Part shown: in pieces, positions 17,025 to 24,458 of the stretch
How the letters are laid out: each line of letters opens with the position of its first letter
Position numbering within the stretch: position 1 is the stretch's first letter
Assembly: GCA_015059065.1 (NCBI GenBank)
Contig: SVBE01000008.1
Coordinates: 1 to 64,000, forward strand
Source of the DNA: Erysipelotrichaceae bacterium
Lineage (GTDB): Bacteria; Bacillota_I; Bacilli_A; RFN20; CAG-826
DNA: 64,000 nucleotides
Direction of reading: 5' to 3'
The notes under the pieces: generated by a model
Told to the model about the DNA's origin: nothing
The model's input: the letters and a program-made list of their open reading frames with translations, nothing else
The model's database searches: none
Made by a program: the position numbers and the translations under genes

Positions 17025-17310
17025 AGAAGTCGCCCATCTTGATATGACTATGTCATCACAAAGCCATCAAGATTATATAACCTCTATAGGTGGGGGATGA
17101 ACTATAAAATATATAAAATATGTAATGATATACTACGTATATTATGCTATAATGAATATGATAGAGATATAAACACCTCTATAAATATTCTAAGAAAGGG
17201 AATTGAAATACTTTCGAAGGATGGGACACATCCGGATAGCTTGTTTATGCTTGATCTGTTAGGGTCATCGAGCAAGAAACCCCCACTTCTATAAGTGGTG
17301 AGTATGTCAC
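17025..17310 (+). mobile_element. Non-autonomous IS200/IS605-type element (MITE-like internal deletion)
   Basis: The left part has a subterminal hairpin ATCTTGAT...ATCAAGAT (17036-17073) with a nested ATGAC/GTCAT stem, then ACCT-CTAT-AGGT and GGGGG. The right part has CCACTT-CTAT-AAGTGG (17283-17298) and ends in GTATGTCAC. Both small hairpins share a CTAT loop. Between them lies only a fragment encoding the last residues of a TnpB-like protein. Subterminal palindromes without long inverted repeats are typical of IS200/IS605 elements. The exact left boundary is uncertain. Confidence 0.6.
17097..17294 (+). pseudogene. C-terminal remnant of TnpB (IS605 RNA-guided nuclease family)
   Basis: The 65-codon ORF contains CYNEYDRDINTSINILRKGI, matching the end of TnpB, where the last zinc-ribbon Cys is followed by the RuvC-III Asp in an H/Y-D-R-D-x-N context. 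It closes with SSSKKPPLL. The RuvC-I and RuvC-II motifs and most of the zinc ribbon are missing, so it cannot be an active nuclease. The frame opens directly after the left-end hairpin with GGTGGGGG as an accidental ribosome-binding site. Confidence 0.6.
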
Positions 17311-17539
17311 CTAATTAGAACCAGGATAATTTCCTGGTTTTTATTTCTTGAAAAAAAGTATTAAAAACATCCCAATATTTATATATGTATATTTCTATAG
17401 ATTAAATACAAGTACTTAACTATATAAATATAGGGATGAATTTTCGATACAAAAATAGTGGTTGCTTTCATATTTTTTATAGTATTTACTATATTCACTA
17501 ACACACGTCAAAGCAAAGACGTTAAAACTCGGAACGGTG

Positions 17540-17578
17540 CCCCTTGGATTACGAATACCCTATTCGTCTGAAAGGGGG
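17540..17578 (+). promoter_or_regulatory. Hairpin that sequesters the toxin Shine-Dalgarno
   Basis: ACGAATA-CCC-TATTCGT is a perfect hairpin (17551-17567). Outside it CCCCTT (17540-17545) can pair with AAGGGG (17572-17577), the core of an almost perfect Shine-Dalgarno AAGGGGGTGAT. This would block ribosome loading, a common safeguard in type I toxin mRNAs. Confidence 0.5.
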
Positions 17579-17586
17579 TGATGCCA

Positions 17587-17664
17587 TTGAACAAACTCGA
17601 GACAGTGATGTCGCTGGTTGTTCTCTGTTTATTGATTAGTTTGGTAATTTTGATTATCAAATGA
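17587..17664 (+). CDS. Small hydrophobic holin-like toxin of a candidate type I toxin-antitoxin pair
   Basis: From TTG 17587 the peptide is 25 residues, MNKLETVMSLVVLCLLISLVILIIK; an ATG at 17581 would add two residues. It has a short charged N terminus, one transmembrane segment and a terminal Lys, like the holin-like/TxpA-type toxins of Firmicutes type I systems. The leader AAAGGGGGTGATGCC is the extended Shine-Dalgarno typical of those genes, and its spacing favours TTG. The gene is too short for the ORF track. A convergent promoter and short antisense RNA overlap its 3' end. Membrane depolarisation as the toxic act is inferred from the family. Confidence 0.55.
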   Translation: MNKLETVMSLVVLCLLISLVILIIK

Positions 17665-17718
17665 AAAAGAAGCCGATGAGCTCATAGCCAAGTAACTCCA
17701 TTGGGCTTCCGTTCTTAT
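17664..17718 (-). ncRNA. Candidate antisense RNA antitoxin to the small toxin gene
   Basis: On the minus strand TGTTATAAT is a perfect extended -10 (hexamer at 17730-17725). Transcription from about 17718 would run through GGAAGCCC...GGCTTCTTTTT and stop at the T-run overlapping the toxin stop codon. The roughly 55-nt RNA contains the palindrome ATGAGCTCAT and is fully complementary to the toxin mRNA 3' end, the geometry of convergent type I pairs. Confidence 0.45.
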
Positions 17719-17763
17719 GGCTATATTATAACATCATTTTTTATTAGCAATAAGGATTTTATT

Positions 17764-17889
17764 ATGGATAAGAGCAAAAGAAAAAGCAAAAAACTAAAAT
17801 TTAATAAACAGGTAGTCTCAAAAATTAAAAAGGGAGAATCTGAAGATATTAGAGAATTATCGGTGTATAACTCAGATGAAAAATGGTGA
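17764..17889 (+). CDS. Small basic hypothetical protein
   Basis: The likely gene is 41 codons from ATG 17764, preceded by AAGGA about 9 bases upstream; the ORF-track start at 17701 lies in the antitoxin promoter region and is unlikely. The N-terminal half is very basic (MDKSKRKSKKLKFNKQVVSKI) and the C-terminal half acidic. KKLKFNKQVVSKI faintly recalls leader segments of ribosomally made peptides, but no GG cleavage site or maturation enzymes are nearby. It may not be translated at all. Function unknown. Confidence 0.3.
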   Translation: MDKSKRKSKKLKFNKQVVSKIKKGESEDIRELSVYNSDEKW

Positions 17890-17969
17890 TTTAGAACAAT
17901 AATTATCCTTAATTATTAATAATTAATGTTACACACTTCTAGCAAATATAAACTTTTTCAAATTATTTG

Positions 17970-17998
17970 TTGACACCGATCAATTATTTCTCTAAACT
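17970..17998 (+). promoter_or_regulatory. Promoter of the uracil permease leader
   Basis: A perfect TTGACA (17970-17975) and TAAACT (17993-17998) are spaced 17 bases apart. Transcription from about 18005 would give a 130-nt leader before the permease. Confidence 0.6.
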
Positions 17999-18004
17999 AA
18001 TTAC

Positions 18005-18104
18005 GATCTTTAAGACGATACGAGATATCGACAAGAGCGAAAACATCTATACTTAAGTTAAGAGACTATTACGCCTACTCGATATCACGGGTAGGCGTTT
18101 CTTT
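18005..18104 (+). promoter_or_regulatory. Transcription attenuator upstream of the uracil-type permease
   Basis: The leader ends in an intrinsic terminator, ACGCCTAC (18071-18078) with GTAGGCGT (18091-18098) followed by TTCTTTA, located 30 bases before the gene. Upstream is CGATA-CGAGA-TATCG (18016-18030). GATATCG in that element can pair with CGATATC in the terminator loop, so alternative folds are possible. It does not match the PyrR-binding consensus or a known riboswitch that I recognise. Uracil or UTP sensing is a guess from the gene it controls. Confidence 0.5.
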
Positions 18105-18134
18105 AGGTCAAATAAACGAAAAGGGAGGAAGATT

Positions 18135-19532
18135 ATGAAACTCGTTTATGGTGTAAGTGACAAACCATCATGGGGTAAAACACTCGTCTTCGCACTTCAA
18201 CAATTATTAGCGATCATGGCTGCGACAATCGTCGTTCCAGTCATCGTCAATGGTGCGGTTGGCTCAGAATTATCTCAATCTGGTGCTTTATTTGGCGCTG
18301 GTGTTGGTACATTAGTTTACTTATTATTCACAAAATTCAGAAGTCCAGTGTTCTTGGGCAGCTCATTCGCCTTCTTAGGCTCAATGATGGCAGCTTTCGC
18401 TGGCGCAGCAAGTATGGCTGTTGGTTACTTAGGTTTAATCATCGGTGCTGTCTTTGCTGGTCTTGTCTACGTCGTCATCGCTTTATTAGTTAAGAAGTTC
18501 GGTGTCGGTTGGATTAACAAATTAATGCCAGCAGTGGTCATTGGTCCAACTGTGGCAATCATCGGTTTATCCTTAGCCGGTAACGCAGTCGGTGATGTCT
18601 TAACTGGTAGCTTCATCGGTGAAGCAAATAATGCAACTGTCTATGTTGGCTTAACTTGTGGCTTAGTGACTTTATTCACAACTATCGCTTGCTCTGTGTA
18701 TGGCAAAAAGATGGTCAAGATGATTCCATTCATCATTGGTATCGGTGCTGGTTATGCTTTAGCCGCCATCTTCACTGCAATCAGCTATGCTGGTGATAGC
18801 CCAGAGTTCTTAGCTTTAAGAATTATCGATTTCGGTAAATTCAATACAGACTGGTCCAAATGGTACCCAGACTTCACATTTATCAAAGCTTTCACAGGCG
18901 ACTTAAGCGGCTTCAACGGTACTTACATCGTCACATTAATCGCAGCCTATGTTCCAGTGGCCTTCGTCGTCTTTGCGGAACACATCGCTGACCACAAAAA
19001 CTTATCTTCAATCATTGAACACGACTTATTAGAAGAACCAGGCCTTCACAGAACTTTATTAGGTGATGGTATCGGTTCCATGGCTGGTGCCTTCTTCGGT
19101 GGTGCTTGTAACACTACATACGGTGAATCCATCGGTTGTGTCGCTATCTCTGGCAATGCTTCTGTAAGAACAATCTTCACAACTGCAATCATGGCCATCG
19201 TCTTATCATTCATCTTACCATTCTCCATCTTACTCAGCACAATTCCAAGCTGTGTCATGGGTGGTGTCTGTATCGCCTTATACGGCTTCATCGCAGTCTC
19301 TGGCTTAAAGATGATCAAAGAAGTCGACCTCGGAGACAACAGAAACTTATTCGTCGTCTCCGTCATCTTAATCTGCGGTGTTGGTGGAATGGCCATCAGC
19401 TTCGGCGGAAACAATGAAGTGACATTAACTGCAGTTGCCACTGCCTTAATCCTCGGTATCCTCACTAACCTCTTAGTGCACCGCGGAGATAAAAAGGAAG
19501 AAGCTCAACCTGCAGAAAAAACTGAAGAATAA
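18135..19532 (+). CDS. uraA: NCS2-family uracil permease (UraA/PyrP-like)
   Basis: The protein is a nucleobase/cation symporter with about 14 membrane segments across 465 residues. FRSPVFLGSSFAFLGS, FAEHIADHKNLSSII and GLHRTLLGDGIGSMAGAFFGG...NTTYGESIG are the conserved NCS2 transport motifs. The NTTYGE(S/N)IG form is typical of uracil permeases rather than xanthine or urate carriers. The start has AGGGAGGAAG as ribosome-binding site. The C terminus is a short acidic tail. The upstream attenuator and neighbouring pyrR and upp support uracil uptake. A broader nucleobase range cannot be ruled out. Confidence 0.85.
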   Translation: MKLVYGVSDKPSWGKTLVFALQQLLAIMAATIVVPVIVNGAVGSELSQSGALFGAGVGTLVYLLFTKFRSPVFLGSSFAFLGSMMAAFAGAASMAVGYLGLIIGAVFAGLVYVVIALLVKKFGVGWINKLMPAVVIGPTVAIIGLSLAGNAVGDVLTGSFIGEANNATVYVGLTCGLVTLFTTIACSVYGKKMVKMIPFIIGIGAGYALAAIFTAISYAGDSPEFLALRIIDFGKFNTDWSKWYPDFTFIKAFTGDLSGFNGTYIVTLIAAYVPVAFVVFAEHIADHKNLSSIIEHDLLEEPGLHRTLLGDGIGSMAGAFFGGACNTTYGESIGCVAISGNASVRTIFTTAIMAIVLSFILPFSILLSTIPSCVMGGVCIALYGFIAVSGLKMIKEVDLGDNRNLFVVSVILICGVGGMAISFGGNNEVTLTAVATALILGILTNLLVHRGDKKEEAQPAEKTEE

Positions 19533-19557
19533 TAATCTTCCTATCAAATAGATAAAT

Positions 19558-19580
19558 GACCAGCTTTGCTGGTCTTTTAT
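19558..19580 (+). terminator. Intrinsic terminator after the uracil permease
   Basis: GACCAGC-TTT-GCTGGTC is a perfect 7-bp hairpin followed by TTTTATT. Confidence 0.88.
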
Positions 19581-19588
19581 TATTAAAA

Positions 19589-19623
19589 TAATGTACAATA
19601 TACTTGAGCAATTATGTACAAAA
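19589..19623 (+). promoter_or_regulatory. Candidate operator repeats of the Phd/PIN toxin-antitoxin operon
   Basis: Two direct copies of (A/T)ATGTACAA(T/A)A lie at 19589-19599 and 19613-19623, 24 bases apart, flanking TTGAGC (19604-19609), a possible -35. Each contains the palindrome TGTACA. Phd-type antitoxins commonly bind such paired sites to repress their own operon. Confidence 0.45.
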
Positions 19624-19656
19624 TATTATTATATTGTTGTATAAGAGGTAAGTATT

Positions 19657-19893
19657 ATGTGCTATGTTACGTCTACTGAATTAAAGAATAATCTAAGTTA
19701 TTATTTAGAACTTTCTAATAAAGAAGATATTTTTGTGACTAAAAACAACAATGTTATCTCTGTTATAACTAACGTAGATTCTCATAGAATGGCTTTATTG
19801 AAAAAAGCAAGAGGAGCATTTGGCACATTTGATGTTGATTATAAAGAAGCCTTAGGTGAGGAAATAATTAAAAAACATGTACATTCTCGTTGA
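19657..19893 (+). CDS. Phd/YefM-type antitoxin
   Basis: The 78-residue protein starts with the YefM/Phd DNA-binding fold: STELKNNLSYYLELSNKEDIFVTKNNNVISVI, that is the helix, then the strand pair carrying the ITKNGKPVAV-like motif. The C-terminal part (residues 48-78) would wrap the toxin. AAGAGG is the ribosome-binding site. The gene overlaps the PIN-domain toxin by 17 bases, the usual antitoxin-first order. It would neutralise the toxin and repress the operon through the upstream repeats. Confidence 0.8.
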   Translation: MCYVTSTELKNNLSYYLELSNKEDIFVTKNNNVISVITNVDSHRMALLKKARGAFGTFDVDYKEALGEEIIKKHVHSR

Positions 19894-20311
19894 TACAAAC
19901 GTCTTTATTGACCTAATTTTAAATAGAGGCAAAGATGCTAAAATAGCAGATTTGTTTTTTAGTAACGTGTACTCTGAAAAATCAAAAATATTTATCTCGC
20001 CTATGTCACTAAGAGATATTGAATATACGGTAGGAAGATTGACACATAATAAAAAAGCAGGTAAGGATGCAATGCTTATTGCATATGAGATGTGTCATAA
20101 AATGATTGATTTTTCTAGAAGTGATGCAATAGAAGCGCTGACATCGGAAATAGATGATTATGAAGATGCTATTCTGGTGGAAGCTGCAAAAAGAGAAATG
20201 CTTGATGTAATCGTTACTAACAATAGTAAAGATTTTAAAAAAGCAGATATTCCTGTTTGGACACCTGCATATTTTAATGAAGTAATAGCTAAAGAAAAAG
20301 CCAATCAATAA
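19877..20311 (+). CDS. PIN-domain toxin ribonuclease (VapC-like)
   Basis: The 144-residue protein starts MYILVDTNVFIDLILNRG, with the first PIN acidic residue in VDTN. Further acidic positions lie in SPMSLRDIEYTVGR (about 41-54), DDYEDAILVEAAKR and DVIVTNNSKDF, the standard PIN spacing. VapC-type enzymes cut RNA, often tRNA, to arrest growth; the target here is not readable. The start lies inside the antitoxin gene, so translation is coupled. The stop touches the end of the convergent pyrR gene with no intergenic space and no visible terminator. Confidence 0.82.
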   Translation: MYILVDTNVFIDLILNRGKDAKIADLFFSNVYSEKSKIFISPMSLRDIEYTVGRLTHNKKAGKDAMLIAYEMCHKMIDFSRSDAIEALTSEIDDYEDAILVEAAKREMLDVIVTNNSKDFKKADIPVWTPAYFNEVIAKEKANQ

Positions 20312-20851
20312 TCAATCTAATTCGTATAAGTCGATGCCGCTTTGTCCATCGACTTCTTTAAATTTAACGGCGACAACTTCTTGTTTTGATGTTGGAACAT
20401 TTTTACCGATATAATCCGCGCGTATTGGAAGCTCTCTATGACCTCGATCAACGATAACAGCGAACTGAATATTATTTGGTCTACCATGTTTCATCACTGC
20501 ATCAATTGCCGCGCGACAAGTTCTACCAGTATAGACGACATCATCGCAAAGAATGACAATCTTACCCGTAGTGTCTCTCAAAATGCTATCTTTATTGAGC
20601 ATTGGTTCAATTCCAAGTTCAGTTAAATCGTCTCTATATAAAGTGATGTCGAGCTCTTCTAAAGGGACGAGAATATTTTCTAAGGCTAATAAATTAGCCT
20701 GCAATTGTTTAGCAAATGGTACACCTCGAGTTTTAATACCGACTAAAACGATGTTTTCTACTCCGTTATTATGTTCAATAATCTCGTGAGATAATCTTTT
20801 AATCGCTCTATTGAGTCCGACTTCATCAAGGATTTGTGTTTTGAATTTCAT
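20312..20851 (-). CDS. pyrR: PyrR, pyrimidine regulatory protein / uracil phosphoribosyltransferase
   Basis: PyrR binds leader RNA of pyrimidine genes in response to UMP/UTP and has some uracil phosphoribosyltransferase activity. The 179-residue chain has LVGIKTRGVPFAKQL, the PRPP loop IVILCDDVVYTGRTCRAAIDA and VDRGHRELPIRADYIGKNVPTS, all diagnostic. No de novo pyr genes are in the window, and no canonical PyrR-binding loop was found upstream of the uracil permease, so its RNA targets are unclear. No Shine-Dalgarno is visible before the ATG, and TTTAAT on the minus strand ends 6 bases upstream, so a leaderless start is possible. Confidence 0.92.
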   Translation of the reverse strand: MKFKTQILDEVGLNRAIKRLSHEIIEHNNGVENIVLVGIKTRGVPFAKQLQANLLALENILVPLEELDITLYRDDLTELGIEPMLNKDSILRDTTGKIVILCDDVVYTGRTCRAAIDAVMKHGRPNNIQFAVIVDRGHRELPIRADYIGKNVPTSKQEVVAVKFKEVDGQSGIDLYELD

Positions 20852-21015
20852 AATAATATTAAAACATAACCATAAATCTTTTTAAATAAATATATTTATT
20901 TGTAAAGAGAATAATCATTATAGGTTAAAACGTCGTTTTTGGGATAACAGTTTATAAAAATAATTATTTAATAATTAAGGTTTTTTCGATAATATAAGTA
21001 ACGAGGTATAACATT

Positions 21016-21666
21016 ATGATAGATATAAGCAAATACACAAACTTTCATGAAATTGATCATCCTTTACTCAAACACAAGATCACTAAATTAAGAGAAAAGG
21101 ATACCAAGACTAATGAATTCCGTCAAATCGTTAAAGAGATCGCCTTTATCGAAGGCTATGAAGCTTTAAGAGATTTACCAACTCACTTAAGAGAAATCGA
21201 AACTCCAATCGAAAAGACAATGCAACCAAGCATTTCTAGAAAGAAATTATGTTTCGTCCCAATCTTAAGAGCTGGCTTAGGAATGGAAGACGGTATGCTT
21301 GAACTCGTTCCAGGCGCCACATGTGGTCATATCGGTTTATATCGTGATGAAGAAACTAAAAAACCAGTTGAATATTACTGCAAATTACCAGGTGATATCT
21401 GCGATAGACACGTCTATTTAATCGACCCAATGCTCGCGACTGGTGGTTCTGCAATGGGGGCTGTAGAAATCTTAAGAAAACATGGCGCTCAAAAGATTAC
21501 CTTCATCTGCATCATCGCCGCACCAGAAGGTGTCAAAGCTTTCTGTGAAGCACATCCAGATGTCGAAGTCTTCTGTGGTGTTGTCGATAGAGAACTCAAC
21601 GATGACGCTTACATCTGCCCAGGCTTAGGTGACTGTGGTGACCGTACTTTCGGTACTGTTAAATAA
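21016..21666 (+). CDS. upp: Uracil phosphoribosyltransferase
   Basis: The enzyme converts uracil and PRPP to [22 protein letters not shown] (about 77-95) is the Upp hallmark, [20 protein letters not shown] is the PRPP-binding loop and [14 protein letters not shown] is the conserved C terminus. Length (216) is normal. ACGAGG lies about 9 bases before the ATG. It works downstream of the uracil permease at 18.1 kb and uses PRPP from the adjacent prs. A terminator follows. Confidence 0.95.
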   Translation: MIDISKYTNFHEIDHPLLKHKITKLREKDTKTNEFRQIVKEIAFIEGYEALRDLPTHLREIETPIEKTMQPSISRKKLCFVPILRAGLGMEDGMLELVPGATCGHIGLYRDEETKKPVEYYCKLPGDICDRHVYLIDPMLATGGSAMGAVEILRKHGAQKITFICIIAAPEGVKAFCEAHPDVEVFCGVVDRELNDDAYICPGLGDCGDRTFGTVK

Positions 21667-21680
21667 TATTTCAACTATTA

Positions 21681-21700
21681 GGGGATTTTATCCCCTTTTT
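21681..21700 (+). terminator. Intrinsic terminator between upp and prs
   Basis: AGGGGAT-TTTA-TCCCCTTTTT is a short perfect hairpin with a T-run, 21 bases before prs. Confidence 0.75.
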
Positions 21701-21721
21701 GTATTATAGGAGCATATAAAA

Positions 21722-22720
21722 ATGGCAAAAAATTTAAATAGATTAAAACTTATTTCCCTTAGTGCTAATGAGAAAATGACTAAAGAAATCTCTGAGATTT
21801 TAGGAGTGGAAATCCTCCCAAGTCATGTCACTCACTTCGCAGATGGTGAAATGATTTTTGAAGGTGAAAAATCCTTCCGTGGTGATAACATCTACATCAT
21901 TCAATCAACTTGTTCCCCAGTTACCGAAAGACTTATGGAAGTCCTTCTCTGCATCGATGCTTGTAAAAGAGCAAGTGCAAGAAGCATCACTTTGATCATG
22001 CCTTATTTCGGATATGCTAGACAAGATAGAAAAGCGAAAGCGAGACAACCAATTTCTGCCAAATTAGTGGCTGATTTATTAACTACTGCGGGAGCCAATA
22101 AAATCATCTGTACTGATTTACACGCTTCTCAGATTCAAGGTTTCTTCAACATTCCTGTTGATGACGTCTCCGCGATGCCTTTATTCTATAACTATTTCTC
22201 AAAATTGAATTTAGAAGATGTCGTCTGCGTCTCTCCAGACCATGGTGGTGTGACCCGTACATCCCGCTTAGCAGCGAAGATGAATGCGCCTATCGCCATC
22301 ATCGATAAACGTAGACCAGAACCAAATAAAGCCGAAGTTATCGGTATCGTTGGTGATATCAAAGATAAGACTTGTATCATCGTTGATGATATTGCCGACA
22401 CTGCTGGCACTTTATGCGCGGCGGCGAATAAACTTAAGGAACTCGGTGCAAAACGCGTCTTCGCGGCCATTACACATGGTATTTTAAGCCGTGATGCCGT
22501 CACAAAGATTCAATATTCCGCGATTGAGAAATTAGTGATCACTGATTCCATCCCATTACCTTTGGAAAAACAAATCGATAAAATTGAAGTTTTACCACTT
22601 GCTCCAATGATGGCTAACATCATCAAGGCGTTAGAACTTGGCACATCGCTTTCAGAAGCTCATCGCAACTTTGAAAAGCCTCTATTTGAAAATAGCAATT
22701 ACGACGACGAAGAAGAATAA
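21722..22720 (+). CDS. prs: Ribose-phosphate pyrophosphokinase (PRPP synthetase)
   Basis: Prs makes PRPP from ribose 5-phosphate and ATP, feeding apt, xpt, upp and NAD synthesis. GYARQDRKAKARQPISAKLVADLL (about 99-122) is the ATP-binding/flexible-loop region, TDLHASQIQGFF is conserved, and CIIVDDIADTAGT (about 219-231) is the PRPP loop. The 332-residue length is slightly above usual because of an acidic tail ending DDEEE. AGGAG precedes the start by about 9 bases. DUF1846 follows after 13 bases, so the two may be co-transcribed. Confidence 0.94.
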   Translation: MAKNLNRLKLISLSANEKMTKEISEILGVEILPSHVTHFADGEMIFEGEKSFRGDNIYIIQSTCSPVTERLMEVLLCIDACKRASARSITLIMPYFGYARQDRKAKARQPISAKLVADLLTTAGANKIICTDLHASQIQGFFNIPVDDVSAMPLFYNYFSKLNLEDVVCVSPDHGGVTRTSRLAAKMNAPIAIIDKRRPEPNKAEVIGIVGDIKDKTCIIVDDIADTAGTLCAAANKLKELGAKRVFAAITHGILSRDAVTKIQYSAIEKLVITDSIPLPLEKQIDKIEVLPLAPMMANIIKALELGTSLSEAHRNFEKPLFENSNYDDEEE

Positions 22721-22733
22721 ATAGGAGCAAACT

Positions 22734-24233
22734 ATGGGAGTATTGAGACAGGCGTTTGATAACGACAAATATTTAGAAATACAGAAAAAAGCGATTTTAG
22801 ATAGAATCGCAATGTATGATAAAAAGCTCTACCTCGAATTTGGAGGAAAGCTTTTTGATGACTATCACGCCTCACGTGTTCTCCCAGGATTCGCCCCTAA
22901 TGCCAAAATTCATTTGCTTCTTTCTTTGAAAGAAAAAGCGGAAATCGTCATCACTGTTAACTGCAAAGATATCGTTTCTAATAAAGTGAGAGGTGATATC
23001 GGTATTTCCTATTCTGCAGAAGTTGAAAGATTGATCACCGCCTTTTTAAGACTTGAATTAAAAGTAAATTCTGTGGTCGTCTCATTTTATGAGAAATCTC
23101 CCGCTATCGATGAATTTGAAAAGAAACTCAAAAATAGTGGCATTAAGATGTATAAACATTACCAAATCAATGGTTATCCACAAAATGTTGACTTAATCCT
23201 TTCCAAAGATGGCTTAGGAAGAAACGATTATATTAAAACTACTCGTCCTTTAGTAGTCGTAACCGCTCCTGGTCCAGGAAGTGGCAAGATGGCGACTTGT
23301 TTATCACAGTTATATTTAGATTCCGTTAGAGGGATTAAATCCGGTTATGCTAAATATGAAACATTCCCAATTTGGAATATTCCTCTTAAACATCCAGTAA
23401 ACCTCGCTTATGAAGCAGCGACAGTGGATCTTGATGATGTTAATATGATTGATCCATATCATTTAGAAGCATATGGTGAACAAGCTGTTAACTATAATCG
23501 AGATGTCGAAACATTCCCGCTTTTAAAATCGATATTTACCCAAATCTATGGTTCTTCACCATATCAATCTCCAACCGATATGGGTGTCAATATGGCGGGA
23601 TATGCAATCATTGATGATGATGCAGCTTGCAACGCCTCTAAAAGAGAGATTGTCAGACGTTATTATGAAGTGAAGAAGAATGTCTTCTTAGGAAGATTTA
23701 AAGATTCTACTTTAAATAAGATTGAATTATTGATGAATCAAGTCGAATGCACACCGATGAATCGTAAATGTGTCAAAGCGGCTTTAGATAAGCATGAGAA
23801 GAGCCATGAACCAGCGATGGCAATGGAACTCCCAGATGGTAGAATCATTACCGCGCGTAGAAGTACGATTTTAGGCGCCTCTGCTGCACTTCTTATCAAC
23901 GCTTTAAAAACACTTGGAAATATCGATGACAAATTATATTTGATTTCACCTAATGTTATCGAGCCAATCAGTAAACTTAAGACCGAAGGTCTTCATAACA
24001 ATAACCCAAGGTTACACGCGGAAGAAGCGCTCATCGCTCTAGCGATTCAGGCTAACACCAATCCGCTCGCGGAAATCGCATTAAAGCAATTACCAAATTT
24101 AAGAACCGCGCAAGCTCATTCTTCTAACATCCTCTCCGATGTCGACTTAAATACATTTAAGAAACTCGGTGTTGATGTTACCGAAGAACCGATCTCATAT
24201 ATTAAAAATATTTTGCTTGAACACAATCTATAA
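22734..24233 (+). CDS. DUF1846 (UPF0371) family protein
   Basis: This 499-residue cytoplasmic protein aligns along its length with the UPF0371 family found in Firmicutes. VVVTAPGPGSGKMATCLSQLYLD (about 175-197) looks like a P-loop-like nucleotide-binding stretch, and TPMNRKCVKAALDKHEKS is conserved. The cellular role is not established. AGGAG lies 8 bases before the ATG. Its position after prs in an apparent operon hints at nucleotide metabolism, which is inference only. Confidence 0.85.
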   Translation: MGVLRQAFDNDKYLEIQKKAILDRIAMYDKKLYLEFGGKLFDDYHASRVLPGFAPNAKIHLLLSLKEKAEIVITVNCKDIVSNKVRGDIGISYSAEVERLITAFLRLELKVNSVVVSFYEKSPAIDEFEKKLKNSGIKMYKHYQINGYPQNVDLILSKDGLGRNDYIKTTRPLVVVTAPGPGSGKMATCLSQLYLDSVRGIKSGYAKYETFPIWNIPLKHPVNLAYEAATVDLDDVNMIDPYHLEAYGEQAVNYNRDVETFPLLKSIFTQIYGSSPYQSPTDMGVNMAGYAIIDDDAACNASKREIVRRYYEVKKNVFLGRFKDSTLNKIELLMNQVECTPMNRKCVKAALDKHEKSHEPAMAMELPDGRIITARRSTILGASAALLINALKTLGNIDDKLYLISPNVIEPISKLKTEGLHNNNPRLHAEEALIALAIQANTNPLAEIALKQLPNLRTAQAHSSNILSDVDLNTFKKLGVDVTEEPISYIKNILLEHNL

Positions 24234-24250
24234 TTATTGTAAAAATAATA

Positions 24251-24441
24251 TAGTCCGTTGATTAAGAGGAAGTAATCCGTAAATTAATCATCTAGAGAGT
24301 CGATGTAGGTGGAAGTTCGACTGATTAATGGATGAAGGGTCGCTTAGGAGGATACATTAATGAAGGGCTAGATATTTGTATATCTAGAACTAAGGTGGTA
24401 CCGCGCAAATTATGCGTCCTTAGAAATAGGACGCTTTTATT
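24251..24441 (+). ncRNA. T-box riboswitch, valine specificity
   Basis: The leader has the T-box sequence AAGGTGGTACCGCGC (about 24392-24406) and the Stem I features AGAGGAAGTAAT and AGAGAG...GGTGGAAG. On the 3' side of Stem I the sequence GAAGGGTCGC places a GTC (Val) triplet at 24339-24341 as the likely specifier. Antiterminator pairing of the T-box with GCGTCC competes with the terminator GCGTCC-TTAGAAATA-GGACGC-TTTTATTTT (24414-24440). Uncharged tRNA-Val would favour read-through into valS. Confidence 0.93.
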
Positions 24442-24458
24442 TTTATGGAGGTAAAACT

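Noticed and set aside
19046-19465. Long minus-strand ORF inside the uracil permease gene
   Set aside because: It is a shadow of a highly codon-biased membrane protein gene, with no start signals and no recognisable domain.
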